Source: Heligmosomoides polygyrus polygyrus (lineage: Eukaryota > Nematoda > Chromadorea > Rhabditida > Heligmosomidae). From it: 64,000 nt of DNA. Both the position numbers and the translations under genes were made by a program. The stretch is taken from contig OX377205.1 in NCBI GenBank assembly GCA_947396885.1, positions 29,637,899 to 29,701,898 of the forward strand. Direction: 5' to 3'. Shown here one piece after another: positions 33,396 through 44,662 of this stretch; positions within the stretch are counted from its first letter, which is position 1, and the number at the start of each line of letters is the position of its first letter. Under the pieces are notes generated by a model. The model saw only the letters and a program-made list of their open reading frames with translations, was not told where the DNA came from and did no database searches.

Positions 33396-36300
33396 GTAAA
33401 GCTGATTATTTTCAAGGAGCTACAATCTGATGATTGGTGTTGGGTTGAAGTCCATGGATCTGCTTTACAGAGTGCGGTCTGCCGTTACGTCTACATTCGA
33501 CTGTAGAGTTGAGTGGTTGCTCAAAGATCTACGGTACCGTTGAGGTGGACAAAGGAGTGACGAGTGTTGTTCGATCAGCGAATGCCACCGGATTCCACCT
33601 CACGGGTTGCATAGACATACGCAACTCCCGCCTCACCAACGTTGATTTTCTAGACGACATTGCCGACATTACAGTATTAGCGAAGACATGTCCGTACAGT
33701 AAGTTATGCTACTTACGATTGCGGAACTCATGGTTTCTAAATATTAGATTGATCGGAAGCCCTAGCAAAGTCTTGCTTTCTATACTTTCGATTGGTACCC
33801 ATGTTCTACCGTGTGGTAGAGAACATTCTCGAAGCTTCTCTGCAGAAAGAGTGTAAGCGCCCATGTTCCTCCTTGGGTTGTAGTGGAATGCCAAGCTCTC
33901 AAGAGCATTTCGTCTTCCACAAGTGGCGCCGCGGCTCTGGAGCGACATTCGAGTCTGCAACATCAAAAGCGCGTTGGGAGAGGGCACCACTACCAGAGTC
34001 CGCTGCTCTGCTGGTTCACTCGATTCACTGGAGACACGGATGTCAACGACAAACCTGGGTCGGGATGCCCTAAGCAGTGGAAGACTCCGCCGTTGTCGAC
34101 GCATTTAAGGAGGATCCGGAGGCTATCACCCGCCGAAGAAAAAAAAACGGTCCGCCTCGTGAGGAGTTTCTGGAACATCTGGTTACCTGAGATGAGAGTT
34201 TGGTCCTCTACGCTCTAGCGCAGACCGTTTCTTTTAACTACCTTAAGCAGAATATCCGCCTATGCTAGCAAAGTCGAACATACAACACAACACAACACCT
34301 CATGAAGATGTGCAATGCAGCTTTTAGGACTCGAAGGAATGCTTAGTACGAGTAGCTCCCGCAAGGGCACACAGTTACCGCTGCCGTTTTAGCCGCTCAC
34401 CTCCACAAACGCGCGAAAGCTGATTGGGAAAAGCGACCAAGACGACCTTCGGAGCGCATTCTTCATTATGACATCAGACCCCACGTAGCTAAAGCGTCCA
34501 CCAAAAAATCGAGGAGCTGACTGGGAGACCGCATCTCATCGGCCATACTCACCTGACATAGCCTCCTCAGATTTAGCACTTGATTCGCTCTCTAAAGGAC
34601 TTATTGGCTAAACGTTTCACAAAGTTTGAAGACCCAAGTGGGGGGCGGCTGCCAATTTCTTCGGTTCTTGGTCTCCTCATTTACGGGAAAAGAGGACCGC
34701 TGACCTACTCATTAAGTGGACCATTGTGGCGACTAACAATGGTTATCATATTCCTGATTTATTGGCATCGTATGCTGAACAGAGAAAGAAGAAAGAAAAA
34801 ATGAAATCTATACCAGAACTTTCCACAGCCTAATATTATGAAATTAACAAATTCACGGGGAATGGTCGGGAACAATACACTTTTTTTCACAACACCTCAT
34901 GAAGGAAACCGCATAGAATACCAGAGCTGGCAGGACAAGGTAATATTAATAGTGGGAGAAGAATTCTTTGTACCGTGAAAAGTGTGTATACATATTGTGC
35001 ATTTAGTGCGTTGAAAAAACTAGAGGTCTTCAATTCTTACCATTAGACCAGAGAAAATTCATTATAATCGAAACCTCTAAATTGTTATCCTTTCCGCACT
35101 TTGTGACATAGCAAGCCATTCTTGCTTGTTGTTGCAGAGGAGCGTGCTAGTAGCTACCGTAACACTATGATTTACGACATTGAATTGCAATTTTACAAAT
35201 TCATTCGGACATCAAATCTCTTTTAAGACCAATTGTAGGCGCCATGGAAGAGGCAAAGAAATCATGTAGTAAGGAGAGCTTGTATTAAATACTTCAAACT
35301 TCCATTTTACCAGTTGTTTTCGTTAACGCAATAGCCACAATCCACTTGGCGATACTCCGGGTCGAAGAAGGATTAAATCAAGTTTATTAGTAGCCTGCAG
35401 CAGGTTTTTATTAAGCATAGAAGCAAAATTGTCATGCAGACATTGTTCGACCCGTTTTCGGAGCTTGCGCGTTTTTTGGGGTCTTGAAAAGTCGAGTGGA
35501 ATTGTTCAAATGACTCGCCCAGAAATTCTTTGAGTATACAGCTTTCCAAGAGCTAATGGAATCATAAAGGGTGAGGGTCAGCAGAAGTGGTCGATGCATT
35601 CTTCGTCCTCCTGTCACTCCCACGCCTATCACCCGTGACCGGATTCACGATTGGTAATGTAGCGAGTTAATAGTAATGAATAAGTTTACCAACAGGGTTC
35701 GGAGTCATCAACGACTCACATAACTTCAACAGAGAATTCGCAAAAAAAAACTCAGATAAAGCGGCTTATCGCTCACCATATCGAATGACAAGCCGCGTTA
35801 TCTGAGTTTCCCGCTGTGAATTCTATGTTAAAGTTATGTAGGCCGTTGAAGAATTCCATCCCAGGATGTAATTCTACCCCATCATTTATCCAGCTCCACG
35901 CTCTTGTGGTTGCTAGGTAATGGATCAATTTCTACCCTTTACCCACATAACGTTGAGTAAAGTCATTGGTGAATCCGGCCTCTGAACTTCACCGAGGGTA
36001 CAGTGGTTGCCTTCCGAAAGACATTGACGCAGACATTCTTGCAAGTCCCATCGTCGAGGCAGCGGGAGGGACGCCGGACCGCCTCCGATTTCATGGGAAG
36101 TGCCGAAAGATTGGCAGATCGTGCTCGCATGAATGCAGTCATAGGATAAAGAGACTTTCCCCTGGGGACGTTTCCTGCAAAGTTGTGGTCATTGGTCTAC
36201 AAAGTCCGTGAGTCCAAGTCAGTCAAAGGTCGGCAGATGAAGAGGGCTCCGTAGGCCTCACATTCCTTCTTCCTCTTGATTGCTGAGACCTTGAGTTCCG

Positions 36301-39300
36301 TGGACATCGCCTTCAGGTGACTTAGCAGTCATTGTGAGCAACAACTCAGTGCTGATCCAAAGGGGTGGGGCGGACTTTGGCAACACCCATTGAGGGCAAT
36401 GTCATCGTCTTAACTTGAAGTCGGGATGTAGGTGCTGTTGCAAACACATGGTTTCACGAAAGGACTGATGGACGACTTCTCGTGATAGGTTTTGATTTTT
36501 GTCACGACATCCCAAACATTATAGAATATATGAAAGTGTAAAGTGAAGTGTTAGGCTGCATATTTTCAGCTGACACTTTTTAAGCGTATTGCTTAATATT
36601 CAGACTGCTATATACGTAGGTCTTTTAATTCATGAGGTGTAAAGAAATCAGAAATTGCAGCCCAGAGATCCTTTGAAGATAAATCGCTTCACCTTTGAAG
36701 GCATAGCTAGTTCACGATATCATTACAGCTATAAAGAACAACCCTGATCTTTGTATTCGGGAGCCGCTCCTTCTGAAGAAGAAGTTTCCAAGTATCGAAA
36801 TTGACCAGTCAAGTTCGCCAGATTGCGGTGAGTTTCGGTGTTTAGCGCTGTTGAAACAGCTGAGTCGTTAGAAATTTCTAGTTTAGTCACCTGTTTGAGT
36901 GTAGTTAGCAGAAACTAACGTAACGTGATGTTGTTTTAAAATTGAAAAAATTCAGAGACGGTCTGTGAAGGAGGCGTTGTTGATGACGTCTATCTCGACA
37001 TTCTAGCAGGATGTAAAGTGATTAAGGGAGACTTGGTTCTAGAAAACCTATTTAGTGAGTCGCTTAATATTAAAAGAATCGCAAATGGGTGATTCTGTAT
37101 CCAATTTCAAGGCGGGAGGACATAGAAGGTACTGCTTTCAAGAAGCTGAAACGATTCCTTTGATTTACCATCTCACAGGAGTCATTGACATTTCACGTCT
37201 TTGTGCGAGGAGGATGAAGGGTTCTTCAGTAGTCCATGAATTACTGCGTAGTGTTGAGCTGCTTCCTCGCACTCGTCTGTATTCATAGTGAGAGTAAGAT
37301 TATCGTTTCCATGATTGAGAGATTGAGAAGCTTGGTCGAATTTCTCCCTCTTCTTCACCGTTTGTCCAGCTTAGTAAGGAGTCCGCTTTTTGGTATGCTG
37401 ACGCCACCCCATCAGCATAAAGCATCGTACAAGGGACTCGTGCTGAAGATCATGATATGCATCCATAACGACGAAGAGCAGTGGGGAGAGCGCAGACCCT
37501 TGACGTACTAGTACAGAGATGGAAAAGCTCTTCGGGATCGTTAAGCTGTCTTAAAGCATACCATATCACTTCATTCGGGGTACGATTAAGAGCCTTCTCC
37601 AAGTCGTGGAAGGCAAAACTCACACGCTTCTGTTGCATATCATGTTTCATGTGTGTTTGTTTGCTTCGTTTGTCGTTTTCTTTCATGCTTCATCAGTCAT
37701 AGTAATCAATCAATCGGTCAGTCCTACCATTCCATAAGGCTCATATTCAATTCTCAATAAGGGCTTGTCGGCGAGCCCACTAAATTGTAAGTGGAAGACT
37801 ACGATGCAATGGTTACTGCAGAGCGGCCGTCCCGACTTGACAATTTGGATGGTGTGGAAGTAATCAACGGCTCATTACGAATTAGTGCAACGAAGGGATT
37901 GGGTGATTTCTCCATGGAGAAGCTGCGAGAAATCACTACGGAAGATGAAGGTGTGTGTTACGGAGAAGTTTTCTTATAACTATTGTGCACTCGAATTCGG
38001 ATGCATGTTTATGAGATTAAAAAGTTGAAAAATCTGATGACACGACCCTTTCCACGGCTCCTTTTAGTGAGAAGCTACCTAAACACGAATTTAGATTCAA
38101 TCGCGTATCGGACACTAATATTCCTAGCATAAACGTCCAACGCTTAAAGCTTGTTATTGTCGTCACATATCCCTGTCACTTTATCGCTTGTTCGTCATCG
38201 CTTGAGGTGATCTAACAGCCTCGCAGCACGTCCACGTTAGCTTCTTCAGCGAACAAGTTGGAGAAGCGAGTATACTGGGAAGAATCTCAGAGTGCTTCTT
38301 AATCATGTGCGCAGACCTCTGGATGTATGTCAGGAGTTGGCGGTTACGGTTGCAAATGTTGATTTCAAAGCAAATGAATGGCTCGAGCTTGGAGGGAATG
38401 TGTTCATCTGGATTCTCTGAACACTCTGGACATGCTATAATTAATATGTACAGAACAAGTGCTCTGCCACGCCTTCGCTGTCGATGCTGGTGCTAATCAG
38501 TGCCTTCGTACACTAGGTTCTTGGACAATCCCCCTGATGCCCACTAGGACGGTTCCCCACTTTCTCTAGCGCCAAGATGATTGCAGGCACCTTCATTCCT
38601 CATCCTCAAACGGACAACCTCAGGCCTAAATCGACTTTTTCGATAAATACAGATGGCTCGATTCATCTCGCATGACGAGAAGCCTTTTTGTCAGAACCGA
38701 TTATTTCCAGCGCTTCAAATACTATAGTACAGCAATTAATATGTACAGAACAAGTGCTCTGCCACGACTACTGCTGCAGCAGTGTCTCCCACTACTGGTC
38801 CCTCTTACTGGAACTTATCTAACATTACTGATACTAGGTCCCTCAATGATCCTCCTTAGATGTATTTGACACGTCTTCTGGATCCCCAGGCACTTTGGAT
38901 AGCGTCTGGGTATTTTCCGCTATTTTCGCAATCCGAATTTTCCCCGCTTTCGATGATCGATAGCTTTTAGCTGATTATTTCACACTTCTATTATATATGG
39001 TGGGATATAGCATGACCTTGACTACCTCCGAGGCTAAAGTTTCGGACCGCTCGAGCGACATCCACAAAAAATCGATAATTTGCTCAAAATCGATTGATGG
39101 CAATTGACACTTCAAAAACGAAGTTCAGATTCGATTAGCCCCAGGGCTTATGTTTCCAGGCACATAAAAGACGTCTGGATATTTTTCGCTATTTCCGTGT
39201 CTCGTTATTCCCTCCCCTATTTCCCGATTTCATGAAGAATTAATGACACACGCTTTGGGGATCTTTGTATAGTTTGCTTATCGGGTGAATAAGGCTTTCG

Positions 39301-42300
39301 CTAATATTCGGCCATTGTTATGCTCAGAAATCTGTCATTACGGCATGACAGCGGTTCCCTTCCCTAGTATTCATTCATGCAATCTGCATTTCTCTGTAGC
39401 ACCTGGTTTATGAGAGGCAAAAATGCACGGCATCACGAATAGTTGCTAGATATTGCAGCTCTCTATCCATGCCACCATGTTCTCCTTTCCAAAAGGGAGT
39501 GAATCGAACGGGTCAGCAGCGTTTCTATAGGGATATCTCTGCTTACCCGTAGTTTTTCTTCTTTGTAAATTTTAATAAATCTTACGCTATCAGAAGCGGT
39601 ACAAACGTCGTTCCCCCACACTAAAATTTATACAATCTTCTTTTTAGATTATGCGCTTTCGTGGAAAAATAAACATATCTAAAACCAAAATATACACCAT
39701 ACACCAAAGGCGAATTAACCTTTGTTCTAAGAACACTTGTGTAAATCCTCTAAAGCAGCGTGTCCTGAGAAGAAATCGGTAACGTCGCTTCATCTAGTTT
39801 TGATGAGCCAGCGGGATTTTTGAATTTCCAACAACTAGCCGAGTTATGAATTTTTTGTGAAATCATTCCAGTGACGCCGGCGTAGAGTCGACTAGAGATT
39901 CAGCTCACGACTTCACAAATTTGATCATAACTCCGCTAATTGTTCGAAATTCAAAAATCCAGCTAGCTAATAATAGAGGAAATATGCCTTCTTACCGTAT
40001 AAGAATCTGTCATCTAATGATAATAATACTTCCTTTGGCCAAAACATTGTCCTATCATGTCCAGATATCTCGACCCCAATACAACTCTGAGTTAGGGGCG
40101 AAGGAAGTCGCGTGTTGGCGCCCTGTTGATTCACGTGCTCCACAGCTGACGGTCGGATGAGCGGGGTGGGGGCTCGTATCGCGGATCAGTGCAGTGCACA
40201 GGTGGCGTAGTGGGGATACACCCGGACTCGTGACCGTGAGCGAAGGGGCGGGGTTTGGACCCCGCAGACTACGTTTGTTTTGCACTTTTGCAAAATCCGC
40301 GTTTATCATATAGGTGATCCACCTAGGGGTATTATAGTGTGTTGTAGAGCATGTCTACATATAGCATATGCTTCAAACTTTAGCTAAAATGTTCACTTCT
40401 GTGTGTCACTTATTTTAAGCCTATTTTGTGTGAAACTGTAGTTATGTAACGATAATTATTTTGTGGCACTAGTTAAAAGTTCCGACTCCACCGACAAGAC
40501 TTCGGTCAAAAAAAATTTTCCGCTGAAACTTTGTCTAGGGAGGTCATTTGGTGTGCTGATCAAGAATCTGACATCCGTTTTTCACGATTCTGTCTCTACC
40601 AGCCGTCACCGGCAGAAACTTTAAGAATGTAATCCTGTGCCTTCCTGTATCTATATTATCCGGCTGAATCGTGAAGAACGGATATCATATTCGTGATCAG
40701 CACCCCAAATGACCCCCTAGACAATGTTTCAGCGAAATCGGTGACCCTGTCTGGACCACCCTTGTTAAAGGTATGGTATGTTATATGTAAACATGCTCTG
40801 TAACACACTATAATACCCCTAGGTGGATTACCTATATGATAAACATGGATTTTGCAAAATTGCAAAACAAACGCAGTCTTCGGGATCCAAACCCCCGATC
40901 CCTCGCTCACGAGCCCGAGCGCTTCTCTACCACGCCACCTGTGCACTGCGCTGCCGTTATCCCGCGCGCTCCCGTCAGCTGTGGAGCACGTGATTCAACA
41001 GAGCGCCAACACGCGAATTCCGTCGCCCCTATCTCTGCGCAGAGTTGTATTGGGGTCGAGATACCTGCAGTTCGTTACTTCCCAGAGAGAGGCGGTTCTG
41101 CCCATATACAACATTTGCGCCGTTCCGACCTACCGTTGAGATAGTATCCAGTTAGGGAATTACAGTGCTCCGAAGCAACGAATTTCTCGTTTGAATAAAT
41201 TTCGAAATCCAGAACACTGCAGCGTTTATTTTGTTGATAGTGTGAATTTTGTTAACTCAAAACTGTGCAGTCATTAATGACGGCGCATGTAATGTGTTCT
41301 TTCTACGTTCTCACTCTTTTTTCAGAATTTTCAAACTCGTTGTCAAAGTCGTATTTTGTACTTCAGTTTTGGGGCAAAGCTGTCAAATCGCACTTCTAAA
41401 AATAAGTGCTGAACGAAATGCTGAGTTATGGGGACCAAGGAAATAGTCAATTTGTTCAGTATTGTTGAGCTTGGTTAAATGAGAGCATCTGAAAGTAAAG
41501 TCATATAAAGAAGTAACGCCACTGCAAAATAGCTCCATATTCAAGGTTTTTAGAGAACATGAAGCTTTGGAACCACGTTGTCTTCTTTCAGGTCCTGCCA
41601 TTCAGATTTCTGGCAACTCTGGGCTGCGCTCGTTAAGTTTTCCTGCTTTAAAAAGAATCGACTCCCCGGACGATATCAAGGTCACCATCGTCAACAATCC
41701 AAGGCTCGGAATGAAACGCGTTGAAGTCGAGGCCATGTACAGACTTGCGGACGGGAAACGGCATACAAATATTGAATTCAAGGATACATCGTCGCTGTAC
41801 GATAGTACGTTCACCACTTAGTTTTGAACATTCGTTTTTCTTTTGTAAAGGCAACAAGGCAGGGGTATAGTCTTTCGGCGAACAATTCTCTGAGGAAAAT
41901 GATTTGTGCACATTGTCAGAAGTTGCAGAGTTTCCTAAAGGGGGTCGTTGCCGTGCTCGACCGCAGTGTCCACTAAGAACATCGTAGAAAAGTTGTGTGT
42001 TTAGATTTACCTGGACACCGTATAGCTTTGTGGCCTTATTTGTTTATTTGAGAACGGCTGCTGTAGATACAACTTCAGTGCAAAGGAGCTTTTAGTTTCT
42101 CACTCTGGAAGAGCCGTATTGAATAGAATAACCTGACACTATCATTCCATCCTGGCTTCCTCTTCTTTCTTCCCTTTTCTGAGACACCGATCCATAGCCG
42201 AGACCGTTGCCTGCGAGCGTGTTTCCCAAAATATTCAGCAGCATATTTGGCCATAAATTGCTTTTCAAAACCTTTAAGGATATTTAAATAAAGGGATACC

Positions 42301-43013
42301 ATGTCGACGTGTAACATGTCGAGCAAATTTAGAGTGTCGTCCAACTTGTCGAACATAAATAGGAAGATCACTGTGATCAGCTGTTAAGATTATGGCACCT
42401 TCCGATTGTCTTCACTGCCTTAGCCTTAAGTGAATCAGGTTATCCCTAGTGTTTATCTGAGCTTTGGTAGCACGACGACACGTTATCAGATTCAGTATCT
42501 CAGTATCTTTGGTTGAAAAATTTTAAAAGATTTCGCACCTTAAATTCGACATTCGACTGATACTATCGCAGGCATGGTAAAGCTGTTCAAAACCGCAAAG
42601 TTTATTTTAACACGACAGCTGTTCTAAACATTTTGTGTGGCTTCTTAGATATCGTTATTTTTTCGCTGACTTGTTCAAAATTTTCTTATTTCTTCATTGA
42701 AAACTGGCCAGAAAAAAAGGAGCTTTTAGCACTGTGGCGAGGCACCGTCGGCAAAAAGTGCTTCAAATCTCTGTTCTTAAGAAGCTGTCTGATAGCGTTA
42801 CTTGCAGAGGTCATGGAATACAAGATGTTTATCATAATGGTCATTCTGATTCTGCTCATCATCCTGCTTCTTGCGTTGATAACTGCTTTCCTGATGGCCA
42901 CTTATATTAAAAGGAGACGAGAATTCACGAAAGACGGTTTTCCCACTCCACCGTACCGATTGGACAAGGACTCCAAGAAAATTCTCACGGGATGGGTTAA
43001 CGTAAGCCACTAA
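33196..43013 (+). CDS. Receptor L-domain transmembrane protein (irld-like), seven joined exons
   Basis: Exons 33196-33395, 33471-33698, 36729-36827, 36956-37054, 37792-37950, 41592-41804 and 42808-43013 join without phase conflict (each internal junction is 1+2 bases) and give about 400 residues. The product has the end of one L domain, a full cysteine-flanked L domain, another L domain start ('CKVIKGDLVLENL', 'VEVINGSLRIS', 'SGNSGLRSLSFPALKRI'), a transmembrane helix (about 26 hydrophobic residues) and a short basic tail. L domains form the ligand-binding solenoids of insulin/EGF receptors. Nematode irld proteins keep them without a kinase, as here. The 5' end (signal peptide, first L domain) is not located. 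A GTAAGC overlaps the last codons, so an alternative donor could extend the gene. Confidence 0.72.
33471..33698 (+). CDS. L-domain gene exon
   Basis: Acceptor GCTTTACAG, donor A|GTAAGT. Begins at the conserved cysteine ('ECGLPLRL') and contains 'SGCSKIYGTVEVD', 'GCIDIRNSRLTNVDFLDDI' and 'KTCPY'. Typical L-domain start (C..IxGxVEV). Confidence 0.75.
33860..34775 (+). pseudogene. Mariner transposase remnant in the receptor-gene intron
   Basis: Broken plus-strand frames contain 'RWFTRFTGDTDVNDKPGSG' like the helix-turn-helix/linker region, 'KAVEDSAVVDAFKEDPEAITR' in another frame, 'DESLVLYAL' (first catalytic D region) and 'HLIRSLKDLLAKRFTKFED' near the C-terminus (after the SPDLAPSDYHLF block, which is degraded). 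Many stops. It is an old insertion within the 3 kb intron between 33698 and 36729. Confidence 0.65.
34776..35700. other. Intron sequence, no feature recognised
   Basis: AT-rich; no exon with matching phase or terminal repeat found. Confidence 0.45.
35707..35852. repeat. 146-bp imperfect foldback
   Basis: 'TCATCAACGACTCACATAAC' through 'AACTCAGATAAAGCGGCTT' pairs with 'AAGCCGCGTTATCTGAGTT' through 'GTTATGTAGGCCGTTGA'. Likely a MITE in the receptor-gene intron. Confidence 0.65.
35853..36728. other. Intron sequence, no feature recognised
   Basis: GC content rises between 35960 and 36420 but frames carry stops and I recognise no family. Confidence 0.4.
36729..36827 (+). CDS. L-domain gene exon, too short for a simple ORF search
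   Basis: Acceptor ATTACAG, donor G|GTGAGT. Encodes 'IKNNPDLCIREPLLLKKKF' and 'SSSPDC'. The NNPxLCI block is a hallmark of the end of nematode L domains. Phase fits exons on both sides. Confidence 0.78.
36956..37054 (+). CDS. L-domain gene exon
   Basis: Acceptor AAATTCAG, donor A|GTGAGT. Encodes 'ETVCEGGVVDDVYLDILAG' then 'CKVIKGDLVLENL', the start of an L domain. Confidence 0.78.
37435..37700 (-). pseudogene. RTE-A fragment
   Basis: Minus-strand 'SFAFHDLEKALNRTPNEVI', 'WYALRQLNDPEEL' and 'CALPTALRRYGC' match the palm region of RTE-A copy 1, with the matching antisense stretch 'GAGCAGTGGGGAGAGCGCAG'. Short dead fragment in the receptor-gene intron. Confidence 0.75.
37792..37950 (+). CDS. L-domain gene exon
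   Basis: Donor G|GTGTGT; acceptor is the weak ATTGTAAG. Encodes 'LDNLDGVEVINGSLRISAT' and 'DFSMEKLREI', the core of an L domain. Phase fits both neighbours. Confidence 0.7.
37951..39795. other. Intron with a direct repeat and a composite-repeat scrap
   Basis: ATTAATATGTACAGAACAAG plus GTGCTCTGCCACG occurs at about 38439 and 38732 (direct copies). After the second copy, 38780-38890 holds CTACTGGTCCCTCTTACTGG and GACACGTCTTCTGGATCC, degenerate pieces of the pyrimidine-rich and 42-bp modules of the composite repeat, minus orientation. Confidence 0.5.
39800..39970. repeat. About 170-bp inverted repeat
   Basis: 'GGGATTTTTGAATTTCCAAC' and 'GAGTTATGAATTTTTTGTGAA' on the left pair with 'TTCACAAATTTGATCATAAC' and 'GTTCGAAATTCAAAAATCCA' on the right. 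Probable MITE. Confidence 0.65.
40055..41148. mobile_element. Foldback element FB1, copy 2, with tRNA-like heads
   Basis: Same arms as the copy at 5202-6290. The left arm carries GGTGGCGTAGTGGGGATACA (A-box-like) and GGGTTTGGACCCC (B-box-like) at about 40201-40264. The right arm carries the inverted equivalent at 40880-40945. The right end GTTGAGATAGTATCC is intact; the left end starts near CCAGATATCTCGACC. It lies in the last long intron of the receptor gene. Confidence 0.72.
41149..41591. other. Intron sequence, no feature
   Basis: Ends in a strong acceptor (GTCTTCTTTCAG). Nothing else recognised. Confidence 0.45.
41592..41804 (+). CDS. L-domain gene exon
   Basis: Acceptor CTTTCAG, donor A|GTACGT. 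Encodes 'SGNSGLRSLSFPALKRI' and 'VTIVNNPRLGMKRVEVEAM', the repeat pattern that closes an L domain, then a hydrophilic stretch 'RHTNIEFKDTSSLYD'. Confidence 0.8.
41805..42807. other. Last intron of the receptor gene
   Basis: No repeat boundary or exon seen. Ends CGTTACTTGCAG. Confidence 0.5.
42808..43013 (+). CDS. L-domain gene last exon: transmembrane segment and tail
   Basis: Encodes 'VMEYKM', a run of isoleucine/leucine (FIIMVILILLIILLLALITA), a basic stop-transfer 'IKRRREF', and the tail 'DGFPTPPYRLDKDSKKILTG' ending 'WVNVSH' and TAA. The tail is about 35 residues with no kinase. A possible donor GTAAGC at 43002-43007 overlaps 'VNVS'. Confidence 0.75.
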
Positions 43014-43200
43014 CGTGGAATAGTAGGCGGAAAGGCTCCGAGTGTACACTAGAGCGTTTAGGAAATCAACAGCAAGAACCCATTAATTTGGCGGTGCTCC
43101 GATCGTGAGGTTATTTGGTCATATCAGAAATCAGACGGAACACGTGAGTTTAGTTGACGATCCTCAAATTGCTATTTAGTAGGGCCAAGCGCGTTTTTTA

Positions 43201-44452
43201 TTAGGTTGACCGAAAAGTCTTGCATCACTAGCACAACAATATTACAATACAATACAGTATAATACAAGATACAAAAAATCTGTCCACGATATATTAATCC
43301 ATCCAAGTCTAAGATCCTGCCCCGTCTTTCAGGCAGCCTTTCAATTCCTTTCCGCCAGAATTCCGAGGGCTGTGAGGAAAAGAATTCGGAAACCTCTATT
43401 TCCAGTTGACGTCGATCATCAAACACTCTATCTCGAAGATGCTGCTTCAGAGCTCTGAACAGGGGTAGTCAGAAGGAGCGAGGTCTGGAGAGTATGGTGG
43501 ATGGGGCAGAACTTCCCCGCCTTACTCCTGGATTTTCTCGCGACTCACTTTTGCGACATGAGGACGAGCGTCGTCGTGCAGCAGGCAGACATTTTCCCGT
43601 TCTGGACGTTTATGGCGCATGTCGTGGCCAAGCTCTGGAGCTGGGTAGCGTAGACAGGTACTGTGAATGTGGTCTCACTATCCAGCAACTACCAGTAAAG
43701 CATGCCTCCTGAGTCCCACCAGCAACACATAAGAACCTTCTTTTCGTGGTGTTCACATTTCGGTTGTATTGGAGCCTGCTCTCGGTGTGGGAGCCATTGG
43801 CTCTTGCGGGTGTGGTTAACATAAAGAACCCAGCTCTCATCACCAGTAACAGTGTTCTTTAGAAAGTCCTTTCTGTGCGGACGAAAAAGCAGCGATTCAG
43901 CAACACTGATTCGGCATGCCTTTTCAGAGTCCCGTAGCTCATGTGGTACCCAAGACGACAAAACTTGCGGCACAAGAATCTCCAGCTGCCTCACGACGGT
44001 GCTTTGCGTACACCCAAGTGTCGCCGCTGGTTCGCGAGTGGTTGAATTTGGCTTCACCCTGAAGGCTTCGCGCAAGGTGTATTGCACAACAAAGGGGATT
44101 CCGGAACGAGGTCGACCTTCGAGAGAGATATCTCTAGCCTTGAAGCGCTGATACCAACGGGGCACTGTGGAATAGTGGTTGACTTCCTCCTTGGATGCAG
44201 CGCAGATCTTGGATGCTGCACTCCTTGCGGAATAGCCTTGCAGAAATTCGTAGTAGACGGTAGGTCGTAGGATGCTGCTGCTTATTGTTGACATTGCTGC
44301 TGTATTCGTACTCGACGAGGTCTTATATAGTGTGCTTAAGGAAGCTTCGTGAATGTATTGTGAAGTCACCACACAACATCAATACAGTAAGAGCTTTAAC
44401 AAATTTAACAGGCAGTATCGTAAAGTGTTGCAAGACTTTTCGATCAACCCAA
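43201..44452 (-). mobile_element. Mariner element with both TIRs and TA duplications
   Basis: TIRs TTAGGTTGACCGAAAAGTCT (left) and TTGGGTTGATCGAAAAGTCT (right, inverted), flanked by TA at 43199-43200 and 44453-44454. Length 1252 bp, normal for mariner. It lies about 190 bp after the receptor gene stop codon, in reverse orientation. Confidence 0.9.
43205..44295 (-). pseudogene. Mariner transposase, inactivated
   Basis: Order on minus: HTH region 'YYEFLQGYSARSAAS', 'VPRWYQRFKARD' with 'SLEGRPRSG', first catalytic 'TGDESWVLYV', 'VLMCCWWDSGGMLYW', then in a shifted frame 'HDDARPHVAKVSREKIQE' and 'PHPPYSPDLAPSDY' (second and third catalytic D). A stop replaces the residue after 'MLYW', and there is a frame change between that point and the DDARPH block, plus further stops. 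It cannot make a full transposase, but the TIRs could be mobilised in trans. Confidence 0.85.
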
Positions 44453-44594
44453 TAGTTTCTAACAGGGATCGTTCCCAATTTTCTTGGCTTCTTTCTCTAC
44501 AGGCGCCTTCGCTCTTAGCTAGTAGTCCTTTTTTGAGGAGCACATTCTCTTGTTACATATGCTCTTAAGACGTGGATTTGCATGCATTATCCTA

Positions 44595-44662
44595 CTATCC
44601 TACTACAAGTGCTCCGACACGCCTAATGGCGTGTCTCGCACTTGCGCGCTTCGCGCGACTTT
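44595..44662. repeat. Stacked short hairpins
   Basis: AAGTGCTCCGACACGCC-TAAT-GGCGTGTCTCGCACTT forms a 16-17 bp stem with a TC/TC bulge, followed directly by GCGCGC-TTC-GCGCG. The piece ACAAGTGCTCYG..CACGCC also occurs twice near 38450 and 38745. Confidence 0.65.
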
